Of a stretch of 14,427 bases of DNA, positions 8,809 through 14,427 are shown in pieces (positions within the stretch are counted from its first letter, which is position 1; every line of letters begins with the position of its first letter). The notes under the pieces were generated by a model, which saw only the letters and a program-made list of their open reading frames with translations, did no database searches and had not been told where the DNA came from. The stretch comes from Pseudomonadota bacterium (GTDB taxonomy: Bacteria > Pseudomonadota > Gammaproteobacteria > Enterobacterales > Enterobacteriaceae), in assembly GCA_023425455.1 (NCBI GenBank), contig JAFACP010000333.1, positions 1 to 14,427 of the forward strand. The letters run 5' to 3'. The translations under genes and the position numbers were made by a program.

Positions 8809-9879
8809 ATGCTACCAAATAACGTTAGTCGCGTCAGCGTGATTGCTGTCGCGGTACTGCTTGCATTTTCTCTTTCAGCCTGTAGCGGAAGCGGCGGCGG
8901 GTCACATTCATCTGCCAAAAATAACCCAACCACAGAGACGGATGGCGGCACGGGTACGGATAGCGGCAGTGGATCCACAGCCAATAACGGAGGCACTGGA
9001 GGCTCGGGCTCTGGTGGAACGAATACCGGTGGTGGCGGAACCGATACTGATGGTGGAGGCGGCACGGACGGCGGCACTTCAACCGCCAGCGTCAACAATG
9101 TATTGAGTGATACCGGTAAAACCGTGACCAGCGTTGGCAACACGCTGGACGAGCTGGGTAGCCAGCTGTCGTCAGATAACCCTGTGACGTCGACCGTTTC
9201 CACCACCGTCAGCGGACTCGGCGGCGCCGTTTCAACCCTCGGCACCGGCGTGACAACCGGCATTGGCGACCCCAGCAATAGTGATGGTGTTGGCACCACG
9301 CTGCAGGGCGTGACCACAACCGTGACGTCGCTCGGAAACACCGTGTCCACGGTGGGTGGCGATCTGGCCAGTTCAACCTCAGGTACACCGCTTGGCGGCG
9401 TTACCGGACTCACGGGCAACGTCGTGGACAGCGCCGGGCAGCTTGTCAGCAGCACCGGCAGCGGCTTGACCTCAGCGGTCAGCAGCCCCGCCGTCTCCCA
9501 GCTGACAACCAATACCACCACGGTGGTGAACAGTACGCTTGGCGGCGTTCAGAACGTCACACAAACCGTCGGAACAACCACCGGGCTGGGCACGCCGGTG
9601 AATGGTCTGCTGACACAGGTGGGTAACACCGTCAGCGGAGCAGGCAGCAGCATCAGCGACAGTAACAGCAACCTCAGCGGCGTCGGCCAGGTGGTGCAAA
9701 ACGTCGGGCAGACCGTCACCGATGTGGGGGGACTCGTCCAACCTACTACCTCAACCAGCTCTGCGGGAACCAGTCTCACAGCCAGTGTGAGCACAAGCAC
9801 TACACAAAGTTCAACCTCAACCAGCCCGCTTAGCGGACTCAAGACGCTCACCGGCAGCCTGCTGGGTACACAAAAGTAA
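8809..9879 (+). CDS. Low-complexity Gly/Ser/Thr-rich lipoprotein, putative TpsB partner
   Basis: 356 residues, no recognised function. The N-terminus is a lipoprotein signal peptide: Arg8, hydrophobic core, lipobox LSAC with lipidated Cys25. Ser26 at +2 predicts outer-membrane sorting. Residues 26-93 are a Gly/Thr/Ser/Asp/Asn-rich linker. Residues 95-310 repeat a pattern of the type T-V-x-x-V/L-G-x-x-V/L-x-x-L/V-G with hydrophobic residues at 3-4 spacing (for example 106/109/113/116/120, 172/175/179/182/186, 299/303/306/310), suggesting an amphipathic helical or stalk array. Residues 313-340 are Ser/Thr-rich. Apart from Cys25 the mature chain has no Trp, Tyr, Phe, Met, Cys or Arg, and only four Lys. 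GGAG at 8798-8801 supports the start. It lies 91 bases before a TpsB gene, so it may be that transporter's cargo. Automated pipelines might label it collagen-like, but true Gly-X-Y repeats are not seen. Confidence 0.85.
   Translation: MLPNNVSRVSVIAVAVLLAFSLSACSGSGGGSHSSAKNNPTTETDGGTGTDSGSGSTANNGGTGGSGSGGTNTGGGGTDTDGGGGTDGGTSTASVNNVLSDTGKTVTSVGNTLDELGSQLSSDNPVTSTVSTTVSGLGGAVSTLGTGVTTGIGDPSNSDGVGTTLQGVTTTVTSLGNTVSTVGGDLASSTSGTPLGGVTGLTGNVVDSAGQLVSSTGSGLTSAVSSPAVSQLTTNTTTVVNSTLGGVQNVTQTVGTTTGLGTPVNGLLTQVGNTVSGAGSSISDSNSNLSGVGQVVQNVGQTVTDVGGLVQPTTSTSSAGTSLTASVSTSTTQSSTSTSPLSGLKTLTGSLLGTQK
8884..9087 (+). repeat. Low-complexity Gly/Thr/Ser/Asp-encoding tract
   Basis: Encodes residues 26-93 of the lipoprotein, dominated by GG, GT, GS, TD and NG combinations with many GGC/GGT/GGA and ACN codons. 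It is probably a flexible tether between the lipid anchor and the repeat domain. Such tracts are prone to length change by slippage. It also gives rise to long open antisense frames that are not genes. Confidence 0.7.
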
Positions 9880-9895
9880 TTTTTCCCGTCCTTTT

Positions 9896-9916
9896 GCGCC
9901 CCGTGCTGCGGGGCGC
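9896..9916 (+). terminator. Intergenic GC-rich hairpin between lipoprotein and tpsB genes
   Basis: GCGCCCCG (9896-9903) and CGGGGCGC (9909-9916) form a perfect 8-bp stem with the 5-base loop TGCTG, 16 bases after the lipoprotein stop. No T-tract follows on either strand. It may act as a partial terminator or 3'-end stabiliser giving unequal expression of the two genes, rather than full termination. Confidence 0.45.
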
Positions 9917-9970
9917 GATTTACAGCAATGTTCACCCACGGCTTAGGGTGTCTGGAACAGGGATTTCACG

Positions 9971-11683
9971 ATGAAAAATATCCTTTTCACCTCACTGAGC
10001 GGGCTGGTTATTCTCAGCATGGCGCGCGCTGACACGCTGCCTTCCCTTATCGATCCCAACAACCCGGCTCAGGTTTCACACAACGTGGCGCAGCCTGCCC
10101 AGACCCCGGCACCCGCCGTCACGGTACAAAAACCCACGACCTGGTTGACCCCGGAGACCCCCATTCAGGTCAATCATATTCAGTTTATCGGCGGCACGCG
10201 TTATCCCTTAAAAGAGCTGCTGGCGCCCTTTCGTCCCTACGCCAAAAAAACGGTACCGCTGAAAACATTAACCGCACTGGTTAATGACATTACCGAGCGC
10301 TACAAAGCCGATGGATACCCACTCTCCTACGCCTGGCTGCCGGACAACAATTTCCAGAAGGGTAATATCAGGATCGTACTGGTCGAAGGCTATATCGCCC
10401 ACAGCGATATTCAGAGCAATAACCCCAATATCGCCGCCCGGCTAAAACGCTTGTCCGAAAAAATCATGCAGGAAAAGCCGCTCACCCAGGAGACATTCGA
10501 TCGCTACAGCCAGCTGATGACCCGCACACCCGGCGTGCCGGTGAAGGCCAACGCGCGATTACCGACCAATATTTATGGCGCCGCTGCCATGCAGATCACC
10601 GGCAATGAGCAACGACGTTGGGATATCTCCTCCACCCTCGACTCACGTAAAGGCCAGGATCTGCTGATGCTGAACGGCACGCTCAGCAATCTGACCTCAT
10701 ATGGCGACAGGCTTGGGGTCGCCACGCTGGTGCCGCTGGATAACAACACCCGTAAAACCTATGTGGGGCTCAACTGGCAACAATTTTTGAACGATGAAGG
10801 GCTGAGTATGCAGCTGAAGGGGAGCTATTATCGTGAAAAACCGCGCGATTTCACGCCGCTGATTTACCTGCCTGGCAACATTAAAGTGGAATCGCGGCAG
10901 GAATCGACCCAGTACAACGGCGGCGCGACCTTTAGCTACCCGCTGATACTGAGGCAAAAAGCGCAGCTCAACATCTCAGGCGGCATGGACTATACCGACA
11001 GGCGGGATGATTATGATTTACAAGCCAAAATACAGGGTAAGGCCTATAAGCTTGACCCGCTGCATCAGCATACCCGCTACCCGGCGCTGGAGGCCGGGAT
11101 CAATGGGGCATATCAGTTTACGACCGCCAGCATCAGCAGCCGCCTGACGCTGCGTCAGGGAATTGACGGAATGGGAGCGGATGCCATACCTGCGCAAAAC
11201 AGCGATCTTAACTTTACGTTGTCGAAGGGCTATCTCGACGCCGCCTGGCTGATTGACAAAAAATGGCGTTTATCGACCTCACTCGAAGGGGGCTGGTCCA
11301 GCAATAGTCTGCCGGAGCCGGAAAGGGTCAGTTTTGGCGCGCAACGTTTCGGGCGCGGATACCAGGATGGCGAGGCGAGCGGCGATTACGGCTATGGCGG
11401 ACAGCTGGAACTGCGTTACATGCACATGCGCAAAGAGAGCAAGTGGCTTGCCACCGTTCAGCCCTATCTGCTCACTGATACCGCGCAAACCTGGTTTAAT
11501 CAGAAGGGGTTTATCCACCAGCGGCTGGGTTCTGTCGCCGCCGGGGTAACGATCGGCGACAACCGTCATTACAGTCTGACGCTTGAAGCGGCGCGCCCGG
11601 TGGGAGATGTACCCGTCGATGCCAGCAAACGCGACTGGCGCTACAGCCTGACGGTAACGTGGAATTTCAATCAACTGCTGTGA
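9971..11683 (+). CDS. FhaC/ShlB/HecB-family outer-membrane transporter (TpsB)
   Basis: 570 residues, a usual length for the translocator of two-partner secretion and related Omp85-superfamily exporters. A signal peptide (MKNILFTS...ARA-DT, cleavage near residue 21) is followed by a Pro-rich segment. POTRA domain 1 spans about residues 65-145 (VNHIQFIGGTRYPL... to VLVEGYIAHSDI), a second POTRA about 148-225, and the remainder alternates as expected for a 16-strand barrel. The lid-loop motif appears as FGRGYQ, residues 460-465 (Arg462), corresponding to the family VRGY/F motif. The chain ends WNFNQLL rather than in an aromatic residue. The start has AGGGA at 9959-9963, spacing 7. It probably translocates or assembles the product of the upstream lipoprotein gene; that pairing is inference from adjacency. 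Confidence 0.9.
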   Translation: MKNILFTSLSGLVILSMARADTLPSLIDPNNPAQVSHNVAQPAQTPAPAVTVQKPTTWLTPETPIQVNHIQFIGGTRYPLKELLAPFRPYAKKTVPLKTLTALVNDITERYKADGYPLSYAWLPDNNFQKGNIRIVLVEGYIAHSDIQSNNPNIAARLKRLSEKIMQEKPLTQETFDRYSQLMTRTPGVPVKANARLPTNIYGAAAMQITGNEQRRWDISSTLDSRKGQDLLMLNGTLSNLTSYGDRLGVATLVPLDNNTRKTYVGLNWQQFLNDEGLSMQLKGSYYREKPRDFTPLIYLPGNIKVESRQESTQYNGGATFSYPLILRQKAQLNISGGMDYTDRRDDYDLQAKIQGKAYKLDPLHQHTRYPALEAGINGAYQFTTASISSRLTLRQGIDGMGADAIPAQNSDLNFTLSKGYLDAAWLIDKKWRLSTSLEGGWSSNSLPEPERVSFGAQRFGRGYQDGEASGDYGYGGQLELRYMHMRKESKWLATVQPYLLTDTAQTWFNQKGFIHQRLGSVAAGVTIGDNRHYSLTLEAARPVGDVPVDASKRDWRYSLTVTWNFNQLL

Positions 11684-11795
11684 GTACGGCGTTCAGCCGG
11701 AGTTGATATGCTCCTTACAGTACCGCCGTTTCCAGACTGCGGGATGATGCTCATACGTCGAAAATATATGCTGAATAGAGTTCAAAAAATCGGAA

Positions 11796-11811
11796 ACACA
11801 GAGTTCTGTGT
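11796..11811. repeat. 16-bp inverted repeat
   Basis: Arms ACACAGA (11796-11802) and TCTGTGT (11805-11811) around GT. The size and symmetry fit a dimeric regulator operator. It lies about 260 bases before the nuclease-like gene and about 90 bases before a TATAAT. The function is unknown. Confidence 0.4.
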
Positions 11812-11900
11812 GTCAACAATGAGTGCTATCTAATCACCATACATCGCTGTTATCGTGCAACAGTAATAGATAGATGACCTGCAATCATTTAGTTAAGATA

Positions 11901-11906
11901 TATAAT
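11901..11906 (+). promoter_or_regulatory. Candidate -10 box for the nuclease-like gene
   Basis: Consensus TATAAT in an AT-rich stretch. No good -35 lies 16-18 bases upstream, and the implied leader would be about 160 bases. Because AT-rich DNA yields chance matches, this is weak. Confidence 0.25.
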
Positions 11907-12074
11907 ATATCAAGAAGATTTATTTATAAAGAGATGCGTTGTTATCGTCCTCAAAGCCAGAGTTGTGATCTAACCCTCGGTTTTATTCTTCGGTATCATA
12001 TAACTAATAAAAGATTCAATGAAATGCGATTTAGTGTTATCCCGTCATTAAACACAGCAATGTAAGGACATCTC

Positions 12075-13151
12075 ATGGAATTCATTGAAAAATTAAGTTC
12101 ACTATCTAACAAAATAAAACAACAAACCGACGTAATTAACACAGAAGAAGCGACAAAAACTGCGTTTGTAATGCCTTTCATCCACAATGTATTAGGATAT
12201 GATGTTTTTGATCCTTCAGAAGTTATTCCTGAGTTTGTCTGTGATATTGGAACAAAAAAGGGAGAAAAAATTGACTATGCGATAATGAAAAACAATGATG
12301 TTCAGATACTTATAGAATGTAAGAAAATAGGAGAGCCATTAAACATAAATCATGCATCACAACTTTTCAGATATTTTCATGTTACCAATGCCAGAATTTC
12401 CATTTTAACAAATGGTCAGATTTATAAATTCTACACTGACCTTGATGCAGCGAACAAAATGGATGAGAAACCATTTTTAGAAGTAGATCTTCTTGATATT
12501 GATGAAAACATAATTCCAGAATTAAAAAAGCTAACCAAAACATCTTTTGATCTCGAGTCAATCATCAATGCTGCTGGTGAGTTAAAATATGTTAGCCAAA
12601 TTAAAAAGATCCTTCACTCTCAACTCATTAACCCCGAAGACGACTTCGTTAAATTTTTCGCTTCACGGGTCTATGATGGGATTTTGACTCAAAAAGTTAG
12701 AGAGTCATTCTTAAATCTCACGAAAAAAGCCGCCAGCCAGTATATAAATGATCAGATCAATGAAAGACTAAAGTCTGCTATTACAGGTGTTGCCCCACCA
12801 GCCGTCGAATCTCAAAGTGCAACGCAGGAGAATGACGAAGATGTGCTGAAAGATGAAAGTGATGTCATAACGACCTTAGAGGAACTGGAGGGTTATCATA
12901 TCGTTAAAGCAATAACCAGAGCAGTACTTGATGCTCCGCGGATCACTCACAGGGATACCAAGAGCTATTTTGGCATCCTCGTAGATGATAATAATCGTAA
13001 GCCTCTGTGCCGTTTGCATTTTAATCGAACACAAAAGTACATTGGGCTTTTTGATCCTGATAAAAATGAAACTCGTCATCCTATTACTACGGTTGATGAC
13101 ATTTATTCCTTTGCCGATGCACTGAAAACGACGGCGGCACTCTACAATTAA
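12075..13151 (+). CDS. Stand-alone PD-(D/E)XK nuclease-like protein, HsdR N-terminus type
   Basis: 358 residues resembling the N-terminal nuclease domain of type I restriction HsdR subunits (HSDR_N class), but with no helicase motifs. Visible nuclease features: Glu25 in the first helix (EEATKTAFVMPFI), Asp67 (EKIDYAI), Glu81-Cys-Lys83 (ILIECKK) and a Gln96-xxx-Tyr100 (QLFRY) motif followed by ARISILTNGQIYKFY. Residues about 140-235 look helical. Residues 239-263 form an acidic Ser/Gln-rich linker. A C-terminal domain at about 270-358 (YHIVKAITRAVL... RLHFNRTQKYIGLFD... DDIYSFADAL) is not recognised. The start is supported by AAGGA at 12064-12068, spacing 6. Composition is AT-rich (18 G+C of 60 at 12241-12300), unlike the neighbours, which suggests transfer. 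No methylase or specificity gene is nearby. The DNA target and role are unknown; defence is possible. Confidence 0.8.
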   Translation: MEFIEKLSSLSNKIKQQTDVINTEEATKTAFVMPFIHNVLGYDVFDPSEVIPEFVCDIGTKKGEKIDYAIMKNNDVQILIECKKIGEPLNINHASQLFRYFHVTNARISILTNGQIYKFYTDLDAANKMDEKPFLEVDLLDIDENIIPELKKLTKTSFDLESIINAAGELKYVSQIKKILHSQLINPEDDFVKFFASRVYDGILTQKVRESFLNLTKKAASQYINDQINERLKSAITGVAPPAVESQSATQENDEDVLKDESDVITTLEELEGYHIVKAITRAVLDAPRITHRDTKSYFGILVDDNNRKPLCRLHFNRTQKYIGLFDPDKNETRHPITTVDDIYSFADALKTTAALYN

Positions 13152-13156
13152 ACGTC

Positions 13157-13180
13157 TCAGGCCGCCCCATGGCGGCCTGA
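13157..13180. terminator. Hairpin between convergent nuclease-like gene and aldB
   Basis: TCAGGCCGCC (13157-13166) and GGCGGCCTGA (13171-13180) form a perfect 10-bp stem with loop CCAT, 5 bases after the plus-strand stop and 11 bases beyond the aldB stop. No strong T-tract on either strand, so it is a probable but not classical bidirectional terminator. Confidence 0.6.
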
Positions 13181-13191
13181 ACAGGACAGCG

Positions 13192-14427
13192 CTAAAACAG
13201 TCCCAGCGGCTTATCCGAATAACTGACCAGCAGACATTTGGTTTGCTGGTAGTGTTCCAGCATCATTTTATGCGTTTCACGCCCAATTCCTGACTGCTTG
13301 TAGCCGCCAAAGGCCGCATGCGCCGGGTAGGCATGATAGCAGTTCGTCCATACGCGTCCGGCCTGGATGCCACGCCCCATTTTGTAGGCCAGATTGCCGT
13401 TACGGCTCCAGACACCTGCGCCTAAGCCATACTGGGTGTCGTTGGCAATGTCCAGCGCCTCCTCCATTGTTTTGAAGGTGGTGACCGCCAGAACAGGGCC
13501 AAAAATCTCCTCCTGGAAGACGCGCATATCGTTCCTGCCGAACAGGATCGTCGGCTCAAGGTAGTAGCCATCCTGCAGATCGCCGCCCAGCACTTTACGC
13601 CGGCCGCCGGTCAGAACATCCGCCCCCTCTTTCTTACCAATATCGATGTAATTGAGTATCGTGTCCATCTGCCCGTGGGAAACCTGCGCCCCCATCTGCG
13701 TGACTGTATCGAGAGGGTTACCGCTGCGAATCGACTCTACGCGACGGATCGCGCGCTCCATAAAGCGCTCATAGATTGACTCCTGTACCAGCGCCCGGCT
13801 TGGACAGGTACAGACTTCCCCCTGGTTAAAAGCAAACAGGGCAAACCCCTCCAGCGCCTTATCAAAGAACGCGTCTTCTTCGTCCATCACGTCGGCAAAG
13901 AAAATGTTGGGCGACTTCCCGCCCAGCTCAAGGGTGACCGGAATGATGTTCCGGGTCGCGTACTGCATAATTTGCTGACCCACTTCGGTTGAGCCGGTAA
14001 AGGCCACCTTGGCAATGCGTCCCGAGGTGGCGAGGTATTCGCCAATTTCTCCCCCGGCACCGTTGACCACGTTGATCACCCCCGGCGGCAGCAGATCGCC
14101 AATCACCTCCATCAGCAGCAGCACCGACAGCGGCGTCAGGCGCGCGGGCTTCAGCACAATACAGTTACCCGCAGCCAGCGCCGGCGCCATTTTCCAGCTC
14201 GCCATTAACAGCGGGAAGTTCCACGGAATGATCTGGCCAACCACCCCCAGCGGTTCATGGAAGTGGTAAGCCACGGTTTCGCTGTCGACTTCGCTTATCC
14301 CGCCCTCCTGCGCGCGGATACAGGAGGCAAAGTAGCGGAAATGATCGATCGCCAGCGGTACGTCGGCGGCCATGGTTTCACGAATCGGCTTGCCGTTATC
14401 CCAGGTCTCCGCGGTCGCCAGCAGCTC
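13192..14427 (-). CDS. aldB: AldB, NADP-dependent aldehyde dehydrogenase (5' partial)
   Basis: Oxidises acetaldehyde and other short aldehydes to acids in the cytoplasm; in E. coli it is an NADP-linked, stationary-phase enzyme. 411 residues are visible, and the frame is open to the window edge. By comparison with the 512-residue E. coli protein about 101 N-terminal residues are missing. The first methionine in frame (14373) is internal, since [18 protein letters not shown] precedes it. The aldehyde dehydrogenase core is intact: [10 protein letters not shown], the FTGSTEVG nucleotide loop, [12 protein letters not shown] with the general-base Glu, and [11 protein letters not shown] whose first Cys (codon 13810-13812 in complement, about residue 307 of full length) is the expected nucleophile. 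EEIFGPV and [11 protein letters not shown] follow. It is convergent with the nuclease-like gene; its promoter lies outside. Confidence 0.96.
   Translation of the reverse strand, partial: ELLATAETWDNGKPIRETMAADVPLAIDHFRYFASCIRAQEGGISEVDSETVAYHFHEPLGVVGQIIPWNFPLLMASWKMAPALAAGNCIVLKPARLTPLSVLLLMEVIGDLLPPGVINVVNGAGGEIGEYLATSGRIAKVAFTGSTEVGQQIMQYATRNIIPVTLELGGKSPNIFFADVMDEEDAFFDKALEGFALFAFNQGEVCTCPSRALVQESIYERFMERAIRRVESIRSGNPLDTVTQMGAQVSHGQMDTILNYIDIGKKEGADVLTGGRRKVLGGDLQDGYYLEPTILFGRNDMRVFQEEIFGPVLAVTTFKTMEEALDIANDTQYGLGAGVWSRNGNLAYKMGRGIQAGRVWTNCYHAYPAHAAFGGYKQSGIGRETHKMMLEHYQQTKCLLVSYSDKPLGLF

Larger units (their letters stand above)
11684..12074. other. AT-rich intergenic region between tpsB and nuclease-like gene
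   Basis: No convincing gene. A 63-codon open frame from 11874 lacks a ribosome site and resembles nothing known to me. Near the left end is a nested inverted repeat: ACGGCG (11686-11691) with CGCCGT (11724-11729), enclosing GGAG (11699-11702) with CTCC (11711-11714). It could be a weak end-of-transcript structure for tpsB, without a T-tract. Composition becomes strongly AT-rich from about 11870 onward. Confidence 0.55.

Noticed and set aside
8884..9087. Collagen-like Gly-X-Y repeats in the lipoprotein
   Set aside because: Glycines are frequent but not at regular every-third spacing, and proline is nearly absent from the tract.
8793..9521. 242-codon open frame antisense to the lipoprotein gene
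   Set aside because: It is Pro/Val/Ser-rich only because it is the complement of Gly/Thr/Ser codon tracts. It has no signal, domain or ribosome site, and the plus-strand frame has a clear lipobox and RBS.
11684..11732. Near-repeat of AGTACGGCGTT and AGTACCGCCGTT as a possible attachment site
   Set aside because: The two copies are imperfect and 35 bases apart, there is no integrase in the window, and the similarity is partly explained by the inverted repeat there.
11874..12065. 63-codon open frame upstream of the nuclease-like gene
   Set aside because: No ribosome site, no recognisable motif, and an AT-rich context where short open frames arise by chance.
12075..13151. Complete type I restriction system
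   Set aside because: No methylase, specificity subunit or helicase motor is present on either strand in the window.

Overview
The window looks like chromosomal DNA of an enterobacterium close to Enterobacter. This rests on protein resemblance recalled from E. coli K-12 (no search was run) and on gene order. xylG-xylH-xylR-bax-malS-avtA, and later aldB, are near-identical in length to their E. coli counterparts and lie in the same relative order. The base composition of these genes is GC-rich, as expected for Enterobacter-type genomes. No tRNA, rRNA, insertion sequence, integrase or CRISPR array was seen.

Layout. (1) 1-3797: the distal part of the D-xylose regulon, with the ABC-transporter ATPase xylG (its first ~39 codons lie before the window), the permease xylH (23-bp overlap with xylG) and the AraC-family activator xylR. 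A symmetrical 12-bp hairpin terminator separates it from bax. (2) 3847-7019: divergent bax (minus; exported glucosaminidase-like protein) and malS (plus; periplasmic alpha-amylase). The 314-bp region between them carries MalT-like boxes and a 22-bp inverted repeat. (3) 7196-8452: avtA, alanine-valine transaminase, ending in a rho-independent terminator. (4) 8453-13151: an accessory block between avtA and aldB. E. coli K-12 carries the unrelated ysaA/yia cluster between the same two genes. The block holds a very low-complexity Gly/Ser/Thr-rich lipoprotein gene, a FhaC/ShlB-type outer-membrane transporter (TpsB) gene, and an AT-rich gene for a stand-alone PD-(D/E)XK nuclease-like protein resembling the N-terminus of type I restriction HsdR. 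(5) 13192-14427: the 3' four-fifths of aldB on the minus strand, running off the right edge.

How the genes work together. XylG and XylH import xylose (with XylF, off the left edge) and XylR activates the regulon. MalS trims maltodextrins in the periplasm. AvtA and AldB are independent housekeeping functions. The most interesting part is the lipoprotein/TpsB pair. It is arranged like a two-partner secretion cassette, but the presumed cargo is a lipoprotein without aromatic residues or arginine in its mature part and without a recognisable TPS/haemagglutination domain. The neighbouring nuclease-like gene differs sharply in base composition and is probably a separate acquisition, possibly a defence gene; that role is inference only.
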